Origin: Hybos culiciformis
Lineage: Eukaryota; Arthropoda; Insecta; Diptera; Hybotidae
NCBI GenBank assembly: GCA_964007475.1
Contig: OZ023273.1
Coordinates: 25,779,557-25,843,556, forward strand
Length of the DNA stretch: 64,000 nt
Direction: 5' to 3'
Of the stretch, positions 1 through 11,057 are shown piece by piece; positions within the stretch are counted from its first letter, which is position 1; each line of letters starts with the position of its first letter. The translations under genes and the position numbers were made by a program. The notes under the pieces are model-generated. The model was not told the origin of the DNA. It searched no databases and worked only from the letters and a program-made list of their open reading frames with translations.

Positions 1-46
1 GTTCACATGTACATATAATCTGAACCAAATTTAATTTAATACTTAC

Positions 47-1480
47 CTGTTAAATTTAAAATTTTACCAGCAGTAATAAGTTCTATTAGATCTGAATTAA
101 ATTTTTTCATAATTTCCACTCATTATAATTATACAACTTGTAACTAATTACCACGAGAAACGTTTTCTGTTAAATATTTCTAATTTTTTTTTTGTAGTAA
201 GTATTACTTCAGACGAAAAATTGCCATTTTAAATAATTATGAAATAAAATGTAAAAATAATTATTTTTTGTGTGTAAAGTTAATTTTTTAAGTTAATACA
301 GCGAATAATTAACATTTCTTTATTGAATTTCATTTAATTAATGAAAAGAAAAATATTAAAATTTCTTACATATTTTCAAAGGTAAACATATTCTATAGTC
401 CCTTTAGAAAAAAAACAGCTGTTTTTAATATTATTATTTCTTTTTTAAAATTAAATTTTTGTCAATATTTTAAAACCATTTTTTTGTAATTTCAAATCGT
501 GTGTTTGTAAATTCCTTAAAAGACATATTCAAATTTTTCGAAACCTTTTATTTAAAACCAAGACCAATGAAATCAGATTTGTATTAAGCTGGGAAATGGG
601 AGCAAAAAATGACTGTTTTTGGCACTTTAAGTGGCTGTAGCTCCGGATCGAGACCCAATTTCGGGAAACAAAAATTTTACCGTACTTACAGTTTTTAAGC
701 TACTTTCGATTGAGTTGAAAGAAAACCACATTTGAAGACCTCTCCGTGATTTTACTGAAATCCTACGTGAAACTGATCATGTATACCTACACTAAATTTT
801 AAAAACAGAAAATAAAAAAATATTATGACTGATTAAGTTGGATTTTCTAATCTCAAATTAAAGTTAGTGGATTTAAAAAATTAATTTCGATTAAAATTGT
901 TATACGAATCAACCTAGAGATTGTTTTTTTTTTTACAGTAATGTAAATGTACTTTAAAAAGTGTTAAGCTCCCAATTGTGTTTAGGAGTTTAAAATAGAG
1001 CTTAAAATAGATTTTGATTGAATAAATGAAATTGAAAATTTTACTTAGCCCGCAATTTAGTTCAAGGATTCAATTTTGATAAATAGATTTCGGAATATAA
1101 TGAAACTAAATTTATTGAATATGTTATTAAGAAGAAAAATGTCTCAAATAAACAGTCTAAAATTGATAGGTACTTATGTTTGGAAATTAGAGACTAAAAA
1201 GTTTTAAATAAAAAAAATAAAAATCTTAAGTTACTCATAAAACGAATAGTGTTCTGTTCCTTTAATAGCCCAAAGATTTTAATTTTTAGTTAAATACTTA
1301 TTCATGTCAACAAATTTTCTAACATGGATTCGCTAATTATTCTGAGTTCTATTTTCTCCTTTTTAGTACATATTTTAATAATAAAATCGTGTATTTTTTT
1401 TCAAATTTGAACATCTTAAAAATAAAAAAAAAATTTGTTACTTACCTTATTATACCATTTTGATCTGACATTGTGGCCAT
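47..1480 (-). CDS. Possible 5' exons of an unrecognised minus-strand gene (very tentative)
   Basis: Two short minus-strand segments look like exons. At 1480-1446 an ATG opens a reading frame (MATMSDQNGII) that meets a good donor (gtaagt) at 1445. An alternative donor (gtataa) follows position 1456. At 95-47 a segment preceded by ...ttcag and followed by gtaagt encodes LIELITAGKILNLTG. If the inner donor after 1456 is used, the phases join in frame. The 95-47 block could instead start at an ATG at 110 (MKKFNS...). No family is recognised and the rest of the gene would lie left of the window. Short exons with decent splice sites arise by chance in AT-rich DNA, so this is only a lead. Confidence 0.22.
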
Positions 1481-1680
1481 CAGATAAAATTCAAAAAGTT
1501 TCTTTGGTGTGGTTTTATGTTATACCTTACTGATACCAAAATTATGTCTTTTATATAATATATATTTTTGTTCCGTTTCCAAATCACATAACAATATCTG
1601 AAGAAATATTTTCTGTTCCTCTATTTCTTTTAGTTATTTTCTTTAAAAAAATTTAAATAACAATAACGTTATAAATAAAA

Positions 1681-1847
1681 CATATGAATTGCAATCGATC
1701 TTAAAAACATAGGAAAATCCTATTCTCCTTTAAGTTCGAGTAAAACAGAAAATGATATTATTCATTGAATTTAATCAACAATGTTATTTCATAAAAGAAA
1801 ATTTTGTTAAAGTTTTTAAAATCGATCGTAGTTCATAATAATCCCCC
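1681..1847. repeat. Foldback repeat family, copy 1
   Basis: One of three similar copies (the others near 4,640 and 19,792). The left arm reads atgaattgcaatcgatctta and the right arm ends atcgatcgtagttcataata followed by a run of C, so the arms are inverted. The middle carries 'cctattctc' and a gaaaatgata-like block. It looks like a small non-autonomous foldback element. No target-site duplication was identified. Confidence 0.5.
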
Positions 1848-1985
1848 ATCTCATCTCCTTATGTTATAATTTTCAAACATAATGTTTACACAAATAAATA
1901 TATAAACTTTTTATTTTAAAATTCCGAAGTAATTTGGAATTTTAATTCATAAATTAATAATAATAATTTTAATTCAATATTTTAG

Positions 1986-4900
1986 GGATGTTTACATGGT
2001 CGTTCTCAGGCAGAAATCGGAATGTTAATATCAGCCAAAACAGGCGGTGCCACACCATTAGTTATAGCGTGTCGCTATGGGCATTACGATGTTGTAGAAT
2101 TTTTATTAACAAAATGTAATTCCAATGTGGAACAAGTTGGCTCAGTAACATTTGATGGTGAAACGATTGAGGATGCTCCACCACTATGGTGCGCCAGTGC
2201 TGCTGGACATTTAGGAATTGTAAAATTATTAGTTAAACGTGGTGCAAATGTTAATAGCACAACAAGAACAAATTCAACTCCATTGAGAGCGGCTTGTTTT
2301 GATGGTCATTTTGAAATAGTAAAATATTTAATTAGCCATGGTGCTGGTAAGTTTATATGTTTTTTTAATTTATTAAAATGATAAGTACATTTACGACAAA
2401 TTAATATGACATATTCATGTTTTAATCTTTTGATGAACATCCGATCAAATCTCACAAATTTAAAAACTTATTTTTTAACAAATCAATTTAATATACTAGT
2501 ACGTACGAAGAAAATTATAATAAGAGATTCAAACATCAGCTTGTAATTCAGCTTTGTGTAAAATAAAAGAAATCTATCTACGATCTATCCCTATACTAAT
2601 TTTCATTAAAATCTTTTTAAATTTTATAAAAATTTCAAATTTCTATAAATTTTAGATGAAAATTATTTACACCCTTGATCTGTTGAGAACTTCTAATTTC
2701 TGTACCCGTAGTCGAAATATCTCACTCTTTAGGTTAGCAGAAAGTAAAAAAGACTACGAATATGTTGGCATATGGTATCCGACAAGTAATTTCATAGTTA
2801 TACTCATTTTATCATTTTATTGTGGGACGGACGAACAAAATGAAAGTAAAGTGAAAAGAATAGTCGGTTTTTTCATTTTTAATGGAAACCGAGTTAAAAC
2901 GTAAGATGTATTCGAATGCATGTAAACCTAACTACAATTTTATTTTACATCTTTTGTCAGTGTTTTTTGTTTTTAGTATTAACAAAATTCTTAATTCACT
3001 AAATAATATGATAGATTAATATATTGATTTAATATTTTTAGATTTTGAAGTTGCTAATCGACATGGCCACACTTGTTTAATGATTGCATGTTATAAAGGT
3101 CATTATAAGATAGCTCAGTATTTATTAGCCCTTAAGGCTGATGTTAACAGACGTAGCGTGAAAGGAAATACTGCCTTACACGATTGCGCTGAATCAGGTT
3201 CATTAGAAATTTTGCAATTGTTATTGAAACATGGGGCCACAATGGATGTAGATTCATATGGAATGACTCCTTTGTTAGCAGCCAGTGTTACAGGGCATTT
3301 ACAAATTGTAGAACATTTAATAACTCTACCAGAAGTTAAAAGGGAAGATACAATAGCAGCATTAGAATTATTAGGTGCCACATTTGTAGATAAAAAACGT
3401 GATATGGTAAGTGCATTAAGTCTTTGGCGACTTGCGATGGAAGATCGTTATAACGCGGAACCACAAATTGTTAAAAACATAAACGAACCGATTGCCGCCT
3501 ATGATTACGCATCAGAAGTTAATAATATTGAAGCTCTCGATGATTTGGTCATGGATCCTGATGAAATGAGGATGCAAGCATTAGTAATAAGGGAACGTAT
3601 TCTAGGTCCAGCACATCCAGATACCAGCTATTATATTAGATTTCGGTAATAATAAACTCAATAATAAAATATTGATATTGTTAAAATGTTATTCTATCAT
3701 TTTAATAGGGGTGCTCATTATGCTGATGCCGGTCGTTTTGATCGTTGTATAGAACTATGGACATATGCATTAACAATGCAGCAAAGTATATTAGAACCTT
3801 TGAGTCCAATGACTCAATCATCACTGTTATCATTTGCCGAATTATTTAGTTTTATGTTAGGAGAATTGGGTCGTCCTATTACACGGGGCCGTATCGTTCC
3901 ACCAATTGAAACATCAGACATGCTTATGATTTTCCATAAGGTATTTAATTATAAATATGCCGCAAATATTATTGGATTTAAACGATAAAGTAAAGTACTG
4001 TAATATAACCAATTAATTAAGAAGTTTTAACTGATAATAGTACACTTCTTAATATTGAACTAAATAATCATGAATCAACTCATCAAAGAGAAAATTACCT
4101 AACTAAATGGGGATTTGAAAAGAACCTATCAAAACACAAAATGAATTAAGTCACTAAAATTAAAAAGAACTGGTTTTTTATTTATGTTTTGTAAACTAAT
4201 TCATCAAAATAGGAAAGTGAGGAATTAGTTCATTTCGCTTTGATAAGTTAGTTCATGAAACCATGTTTAATTAATCAGAAAAAGCTTTTGACAAAGTAGA
4301 TCATAATGTTGTTTATCTTCAAGTTTCATAAAAAAAGTTTAGTTTCATTGTACTTTGTTGAAATGCCTTGAATCATTCCTGACGTACAGGATTCAAAAAG
4401 TGAGATTCTTGGTTCAATTTCATTCCATTTGTTTATTGATGATATCACAGGCATGTTATTTATAAACAGGAACAAGCTATTGCTCCTTGGTGAGATCTTT
4501 TTCCTCCACGGATAAATCAGTTTTCAAATCCTTCTATTTGTAGATAGTTTTGAGGATCTGTTTGCTTTTCACCTTGTGAAGGAACAATAGCTGTCTTATG
4601 GAACGAAACAAATTCTTTACTTAGTTCTTGACTTAGGAAGGTTATTATGAATTACGATCGATCGTTAAAACGTTACGAAATTCTATTCTAAATCGAAATG
4701 AAAAGATTAGGTAAGTTTTTCGTTAGATTTTAACATTAGATCGTTGTTCATAACCCTTCAGAAGTCTTTATTTGATTTATCTTAATCCCTTGAGATGTTT
4801 CGGAATAAAATCACTAATTATCAGTATTGAGTATAAATATCCATTAAATGTAAATAGAAATCGGCGATCGAAGGTATTCTTTTCAGAAACTATCTCAGGA

Positions 4901-5890
4901 ATTACTTTTAAGTCTTATTCCATTAGAGCTCTATAAAAAATTAATTAATAATGATTTATAATGAAAATTAAAAAAGATAACATAAAACAAATTTGTTTCA
5001 CAACTATTTTACATTATCATCAAAGAACTTAAGTCAGTACAAAAAAAATTTGTTTCCTTGGGTTAATTTAATTAAGGATGTCGATAATATTAATTTTCTT
5101 TCTTTTACAGGCTGTTAGAGAATTAGAATTAGGACAAAAAATGTTCCAATCAATACCTGAGTCTGAAAAAGATCCAAACGCCTTGAGTCGAGCATTAGTA
5201 AGTGCTTTGCATTTAAGTTGCTTATTGGCTCGTTTAGTAGTTGAAGAAGATTGTTGTCCAATTGTAAAAAATGAAATTTTATCAGCTTTATACGAATTAA
5301 TTAGCTTGAAAGTTTTGATACGTTCAGGAAGAACACCTTTACATTTAGCATGTTATCGGGAAGCAGCATTAGTAGGGCGTTATCCAGCTTGTCAATTTCC
5401 ATCACCTCAATTAGCCAAAGCATTATTAATGGTAGGAGCAGATCCAAACGCAGTAGACGAATTGGGAAATACTCCATTACATTTAGCTGCAATGGCACGA
5501 AGCTGTCCGGCTGTATTAGCACAAACTTTAGTAGAACATGGAGCACATTTGGTAATTTTCATTTTTTTTAAGTTCGTATTGTATGTTTATTGAGGATGTT
5601 ATTTATCATTTTTAAAATTAAATTCTTTTCAGAGATTTATTATCTTCAAGCTTTAATCTAAGTAGTTGGAATAATAAAAATCTTTTATCTATTTTTAGGA
5701 TTTAAGAAATCATGATGGAGAAACTTTCGAAACTTTATTGCAGAAACAAAATCAAAAAATACATGAATTATTAAATCCAATTAAATATACAACATTAGGA
5801 TGTTTAGCTGCACGTTGTATCAAAAAACATCAAATAAAATATGTGAATCGAGTACCAAAGTCACTGTATACTGTAATAGAATCTCACTAG
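1986..5890 (+). CDS. fem-1: FEM-1 family ankyrin-repeat protein (FEM1A/C type), 5' incomplete
   Basis: Five coding exons join with consistent phase: 1986-2346, 3042-3645, 3709-3940, 5111-5551 and 5699-5890 (stop TAG), 609 codons in total. All introns are GT-AG. The N-terminal half has ankyrin repeats (GGATPLVIACRYGHYDVVEF, NSTPLRAACFDGHFEIVKYL, GHTCLMIACYKGH, GNTALHDCAESG, YGMTPLLAASVTGH). The FEM-1 signature LELLGATFVDKKRD follows, then a TPR-like middle (DPDEMRMQALVIRERILGP) and C-terminal ankyrin repeats (GRTPLHLACYRE, GNTPLHLAAM). In animals FEM-1 proteins are substrate receptors of cullin-2 RING ubiquitin ligases that recognise C-terminal degrons. The first visible exon begins in phase 0 inside the first ankyrin region, so roughly 25-40 N-terminal residues are missing. 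No matching exon was found in 1-1985. The fourth intron of this set holds a LINE remnant and foldback repeats. Confidence 0.93.
4069..4259. repeat. Foldback (MITE-like) element in a fem-1 intron
   Basis: The arms are imperfect inverted repeats: CATGAATCAACTCATCAAAG on the left, and CTTTGATAAGTTAGTTCATG on the right, whose reverse complement is CATGAACTAACTTATCAAAG. The unit is about 190 bp. No clear target duplication is visible, so the superfamily cannot be assigned. Confidence 0.5.
4275..4520 (+). pseudogene. Decayed non-LTR retrotransposon reverse transcriptase fragment
   Basis: On the + strand, 4278-4313 encodes EKAFDKVDHNVV, the classic motif around catalytic block A of LINE reverse transcriptases (KAFD.VDH). 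About 90 bp further on, in another frame, 4399-4470 encodes SEILGSISFHLFIDDITG, resembling the QGSILGP..F.LFINDI block. The spacing is shorter than in an intact enzyme and frames are broken, so this is a relic. It lies within the intron between the exons ending at 3940 and starting at 5111 of fem-1. Confidence 0.7.
4640..4756. repeat. Foldback repeat family, copy 2
   Basis: Shares its arms with the copies at 1,681 and 19,792. The left arm is gttattatgaattacgatcg and the right arm is agatcgttgttcataaccc in inverted orientation. The centre carries 'gttacgaaattctattct' and 'gttagattttaac'. It lies in the same fem-1 intron as the LINE remnant. Confidence 0.5.
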
Positions 5891-6210
5891 GAATAAATCA
5901 TTTTTACTTAATTTTCTGAAACTTTTTTGAAAATTATTTTGGTCACAAAAAAAATTTACTACATCTTCAATGCGCACTGGATTTATTAAAAAATATGAAA
6001 TGGATTTATTATATTGTTTGTCTTAAAAGACTCTTTGAGAAATAATTGTTACATAACAAAAAAAAACCATCCAGATAAAAATATATTTCAAGTATAATTA
6101 CGGAATAGGAGTTGAATAAGAATTAGTGCCATAATCTAAAATGAGTATTGCCTTTGCCTCCATCTAAAATAACATAAACATTGATAAATTATAATGATAA
6201 CCTTTATATC

Positions 6211-6342
6211 GTTGATGTGAAACTACATTATCAAATCTCTCATCTATATCTATAGTGATTGAAACTACATTATCAAATATTTCATCTATATCTATCTATA
6301 GTGATTGAAACTACATTATCAAATATTTCATCTGCATCTATA
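6211..6342. repeat. Tandem repeat, three copies of a 44-46 bp unit
   Basis: The phrase gaaactacattatcaaat recurs three times, at about 6,218, 6,260 and 6,306, each followed by (c/t)tcatct and atctata variants. Copies two and three are nearly identical. It sits about 320 bp after the fem-1 stop codon, so it may lie in the 3' UTR. Confidence 0.8.
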
Positions 6343-8843
6343 CTGGATGATTTTCAACTTTTCAAACATGGCGTTTTTTGAAGTTCTGGATATTGAAAAG
6401 GAAATATAAAAAATGTTTTCCCAGAAATTTACTCTTTTTAATATTTCCTTTCTTATATACATTGTGTAGTATGAAAATCATAAAACAAATTTTGTAAGAA
6501 ATCAAAAAAAAAGTTATGTTTATAAGTCGTTACAGTAAAATTCATTATAATTAAAATATTTATAAATTTTTTTACTTAATGCTGATAATATAAAAAGTCT
6601 ATTTACCTATACTTCTGCAAATTAACAGACATGACAATGACAAGGACTATGATAAAGATTATCCCAAAATCGCGTATTTGATAGGTAAACCCTATAGAAT
6701 GGATAAATTTTGACCTAATCAAAAGTCTTGAAAGATATTTCAAAACTGGATTAGAAAAAAGTGACAATTAAATGCAATTTTTAGGTTTATTTGTTTATTA
6801 AATTTCCTTTATAACTCATATGTCATAAAATTTACATATAATTATTGAATAAAAACAAATTATTTTATAAAGGAAAACTTGAAAGTTTGAATAAATGTTT
6901 AGATATACTTACTTATATATAGTATATGATATAATTTTTTTCACATCATAATTTTTTATAACTATACAACGACAGAACATTTTTGTTGTTAAAAATTAAT
7001 TCCCGAAATTTTAAATTTGTCTAAAAGCGAATAAACGATATCAGAAACATGTGAAAAAAAATTAACTAAATTAATTTGTTTCGACTTGTGATTAGATTTA
7101 GAAATTTAATTATAGTTGTATATCAATTAGTAAGTAATTGTAAAAAAATCTATATTAATCAAAATATTACAAAATAGAAAAAAAAATTGTCTTTTTTATT
7201 TTATTGTAATAACAAAAAATATGGGAAAAAACCCCGAAATAAAAGAATTTTTTCTTTCAAAATAGAAATGTTGTTTTAATTTTTTTTTAATTTTAAGAAT
7301 GAAATTTCAACGAAATAATATAGTATCGTGTACACACCCATGGGAAATAAAAGCAACGAAATAGAGATTTTTTAATTAGAATAGGTAAATTTAATCCAAG
7401 CAATATTTATTGTGGAAGTTCCGGTTTATTTAATTAGAATATTATAACTGAAATTTAAGACTAAATCATTAACTTTAGAAGATAAAAAGTGTTTTTTTGC
7501 TTCTGTACTAAAAAATTTAATGGATACTTACATTTAGAGCTTAGCTTTGAAAATAAAAACGTAAATGAAATGAGTTTTATTATAATGTAAAATTTGACGA
7601 CTTTTTTTAATTGTATTATATATTTTTTCAAAATTTTTATAATTACTTTTCAACATAACAAAATAAATTAATAAGTTTCGTACTTCAATTTAAAACTAAG
7701 AAAATTAATTTAAAAAAATTTGTTTTCATTAATACAATCTTAATAAATTATCATAAAAATATTTATTATAATAATAAGGTTTTCTCATCCTTAAAAAATA
7801 TAAAAAAAACTTAAAAATCATTTTTTGTAAGTTGATTATTCCAAAAAAAAATTTTTAACAAAAATCAGAAGGTACGTTGTATAATAAAATCGTCACACTG
7901 TTTAATAGCTATTATAATAATTGAGGGATCTCAAAATCTTTTATGCTTTTTGTGTAGTCTTATATATCAATATTAATGTATGGAAAACATTTTAATTTAA
8001 ACGTAACTATTTAAATATAATTACTATTTTTAATAAGATGCTGAAAATGCAAGGATCATGAGAAAAAAATTTTATTCGATAAAAAAATTTAAATCTTCTA
8101 ATTTGCATTAAACTATTCCCGGATTTTCAAACTTTCCAGATAACTATTTAAAATTTTCTTTCCCTAAAAACTTTATTCGGACAAACATGTAAAAAAAAAT
8201 TAACCAAATCGGTCCTGCCATTCTCAAGTTATGCGCTTACCAACGAACCGCACTTAAATAAAAAATAAATATTAAAGATAGATAGATGATCAAAATACAA
8301 AATAGAAAGGAAAATCAATAAACAATTGTCTTGTACATTTTTAAAATTCATTTGGCTTAAGTGAAATATTATTTTACTAAGTAGTTATACACTGAGATTT
8401 TACGATCAACTTGGGTGCATGAACAGAAATTGGAATTAAAATGGATTTTCAGTTTGATTTATAAGAAATATAAATAACAAAAAGTATTCCCAAGAATTGA
8501 TTTTTATTTTTTATTTAAAAAATGATTCTAAGTTCAAATGACAAGGAAAAATTAAATATGCGTTGAGGACAATGTTTCTTTTTTCTTGTTGTTTAAAGGA
8601 CTGTTGTAATGAAACTTTTTTTTTGTTCGAGAAAATGAACTAAAAATGTCTAACTTACTAAGAAACTAAAATAAAAAATGACCTTTCTTAATCATTTCAG
8701 GTCTTCCATTCTATTTTACAGTCTAAAATTATGCATAAAATACGGAATAATTTGTGAAATTAAATTGGCAATAGATATTAAGTAAATATATATACAACCG
8801 TTGATGTAAGCTAACCTTAATTTCCAAGAACATGATTATTACG

Positions 8844-8934
8844 AATTCTAGATTTTTTTTTTTTAAATATATACAAAATCCTTCTTGCCAATTCTAGATT
8901 TTTTTTTTAAAACATATACAAAAGCCTTCTTGCC
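8844..8934. repeat. Tandem duplication of a 46-bp unit
   Basis: Two adjacent copies start with aattctagatttttttt and end with ccttcttgcc (8,844-8,889 and 8,890-8,934). They differ in the length of the T-run and a few bases. Confidence 0.8.
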
Positions 8935-10486
8935 AATTACGCTTTACTTAATCTTTGTATACAATTATACAATGTATTCATTTACAGTATCTTTAAATGA
9001 AAAAAAAAAAATTTAATAATTGATTGCAAAGAAATAACATCTAAGAAATACGGAACAGTGTGAGATTTTTATTTTAGTTTTTTATTCATTTATAAATAGT
9101 ACATAGTTTGTTTGTTGTAAGATATTGATCAATACAAACTTCTGCAAATGTATCATACAGAGCATTTTACATTTTATCTCGAAACTTATGTTTATCTAGT
9201 TTATTAATTTGATCAATAAATAGTACATAACTGGAAAAGTTTGTACATAATTTAAAAAAAAAAATACAAACTAAAATTTGTTAAATTACAACAAGAGGAA
9301 TTTAAATACTTTTATTTTAATTTTAATAAATTACACTAATTTCGATATCAATATAATAATGCTTATGGAATCAAATACTAAATCGCAAAAAGTATACAAT
9401 ATTATTTCAAAAACTTTCACTAAAACATATATATTTTATTAAATTTATATTATAATAGTAAGGCTTTTTTAATAAAGAATTATAATAAAAAACCTTTTAA
9501 CACTAATGTAGATATTTATATGTATATAATTTATTATGCTTAAAAATATTTACTAAATGTTGTATTATTGATTTAGGTAAATATTTACTTTGAAAAAAAT
9601 ATAGAATAATATTTTATTATGTTTTCATTAAATAAGGCTTTTTTTTTTAATTTTAATTTCTTATGCATAAATAATGAAGATAAATTGAATAAAAATTAAT
9701 TATTTCGCTGCCAGTTTAGCTTAAATTGTTTAAGAATGAATTTTTCATTATTTTTTTTATCATTAAAGCTTAGTTTTCAGCTCGGTTAACGAAAAAAAAA
9801 AAATACCGACAAAAAACAAAGAATTCATAAAAATAGGAAATTTGTTCAATGAGTTCATTATTTTGAATTTCAATATAGTAAAAATATTTTATTCTTATTT
9901 GACCACCACTTCTCACGAGTCCAAAGATTTAAATAATAAACTTAAACATTCTTTCCAATTCCATCGGTTATTTGCATAATATACAGGAAAAATATTTATC
10001 ATAACAAATAAGATTTTCAATTCAAAACTATTACTGAATAGAGAAACTTTTCCGATGTAATGAACCTAATGAATCACATAAATACAATATTGTTATGATA
10101 AAGAACTTTCCCTTATTATTTCTATAATGATCCAAAACAAATTTAATAACTACAATTAGCTGCCTATTTTCAAAGCATTCTATCGAATGAATTAAAAAAG
10201 TTTCATAATTTTGTAAATGAAATTAAATAAAAAATAAAAAAAAATTGGGCAAAATACTAGATAAATAAATTTTGTCAATAATTAACATGTAATTTTATAA
10301 TATGTTACGATTTATTTATAAAAAATATTTTGAAATACATAATACCATTAAGGCAATTCAAAAACATAAAAATAAGGATTTAGGTATCTTACGTTAAACA
10401 TACAAAAATTATAATTGTTCAATTTGAAAATTTTGTGATGTGAGAAATTGTTTCTTTATTCAATAAGTTTCATTAGTTATTAAAAC

Positions 10487-10585
10487 CAAGAATAATATAA
10501 TATGCATACTCTAAGCGTCACGTTTTTATATTGCCATCTGTATGGAAGATGCCTATCCTGACGTAGTCATATTATATTATCCTTG
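10487..10585. mobile_element. 99-bp MITE with 8-bp target duplication
   Basis: Terminal inverted repeats of 18 bp: CAAGAATAATATAATATG on the left; the reverse complement of the right end is CAAGGATAATATAATATG (17/18). Direct copies of ATTAAAAC flank it at 10,479-10,486 and 10,586-10,593. An 8-bp duplication fits the hAT or P superfamilies. The interior is richer in GC than the surroundings and contains gacgtagtcat. It has no coding capacity. Confidence 0.8.
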
Positions 10586-11057
10586 ATTAAAACCACTTTC
10601 TTAATTTAAAATTAGTATAACAAGAGCAATGCAAAATAGAAAAAAATTTATTTGAACAAATTATTTCAAATTGATTATAAAAAAATTATTATTTATTGGA
10701 ATCTGAAGCTTTGAAATTTTTTATTGATTTATATTATTTCTCTTTCATCAACATAACTAAATACATACTTTATTCTTCAAAAATACTTTTGAAACAAACA
10801 GGTCAAAGAAAATTTTTAACCCCAAATATGTAATATGAACAGAATGTAAATATAATGTGAGTTCACAAATATAAAATAGCAGTAGAAAAACAATCAATTT
10901 CAATTCAGTAAAACTTTAATTATAATAAATTATATTTTTTTAAAAGCTAAATTAATATTTTTCAAGTAGCATAAGGCCCCAAAAATAAAACAAAAAAAAT
11001 GTTCTCTAAAACAAATTTCATTTAATAAATTAGAGAAAAACTCTGAATGATCTATAA

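Larger units (their letters stand above)
5891..11057. other. Non-coding spacer between fem-1 and the MTMR10-like gene
   Basis: AT-rich with many homopolymer runs and no coding signal on either strand. Both flanking genes end here (convergent), so it should hold both 3' UTRs and polyadenylation sites. It contains a 44-46 bp tandem repeat (6,211), a 46-bp duplication (8,844) and a 99-bp transposon (10,487). A patch at about 8,165-8,255 (containing ggtcctgccattctcaagtt) is less AT-rich and looks like an old repeat, but I could not assign it. Confidence 0.7.

Noticed and set aside
2656..2904. 82-residue open frame
   Set aside because: Lies entirely in a fem-1 intron and has no domain or splice support.
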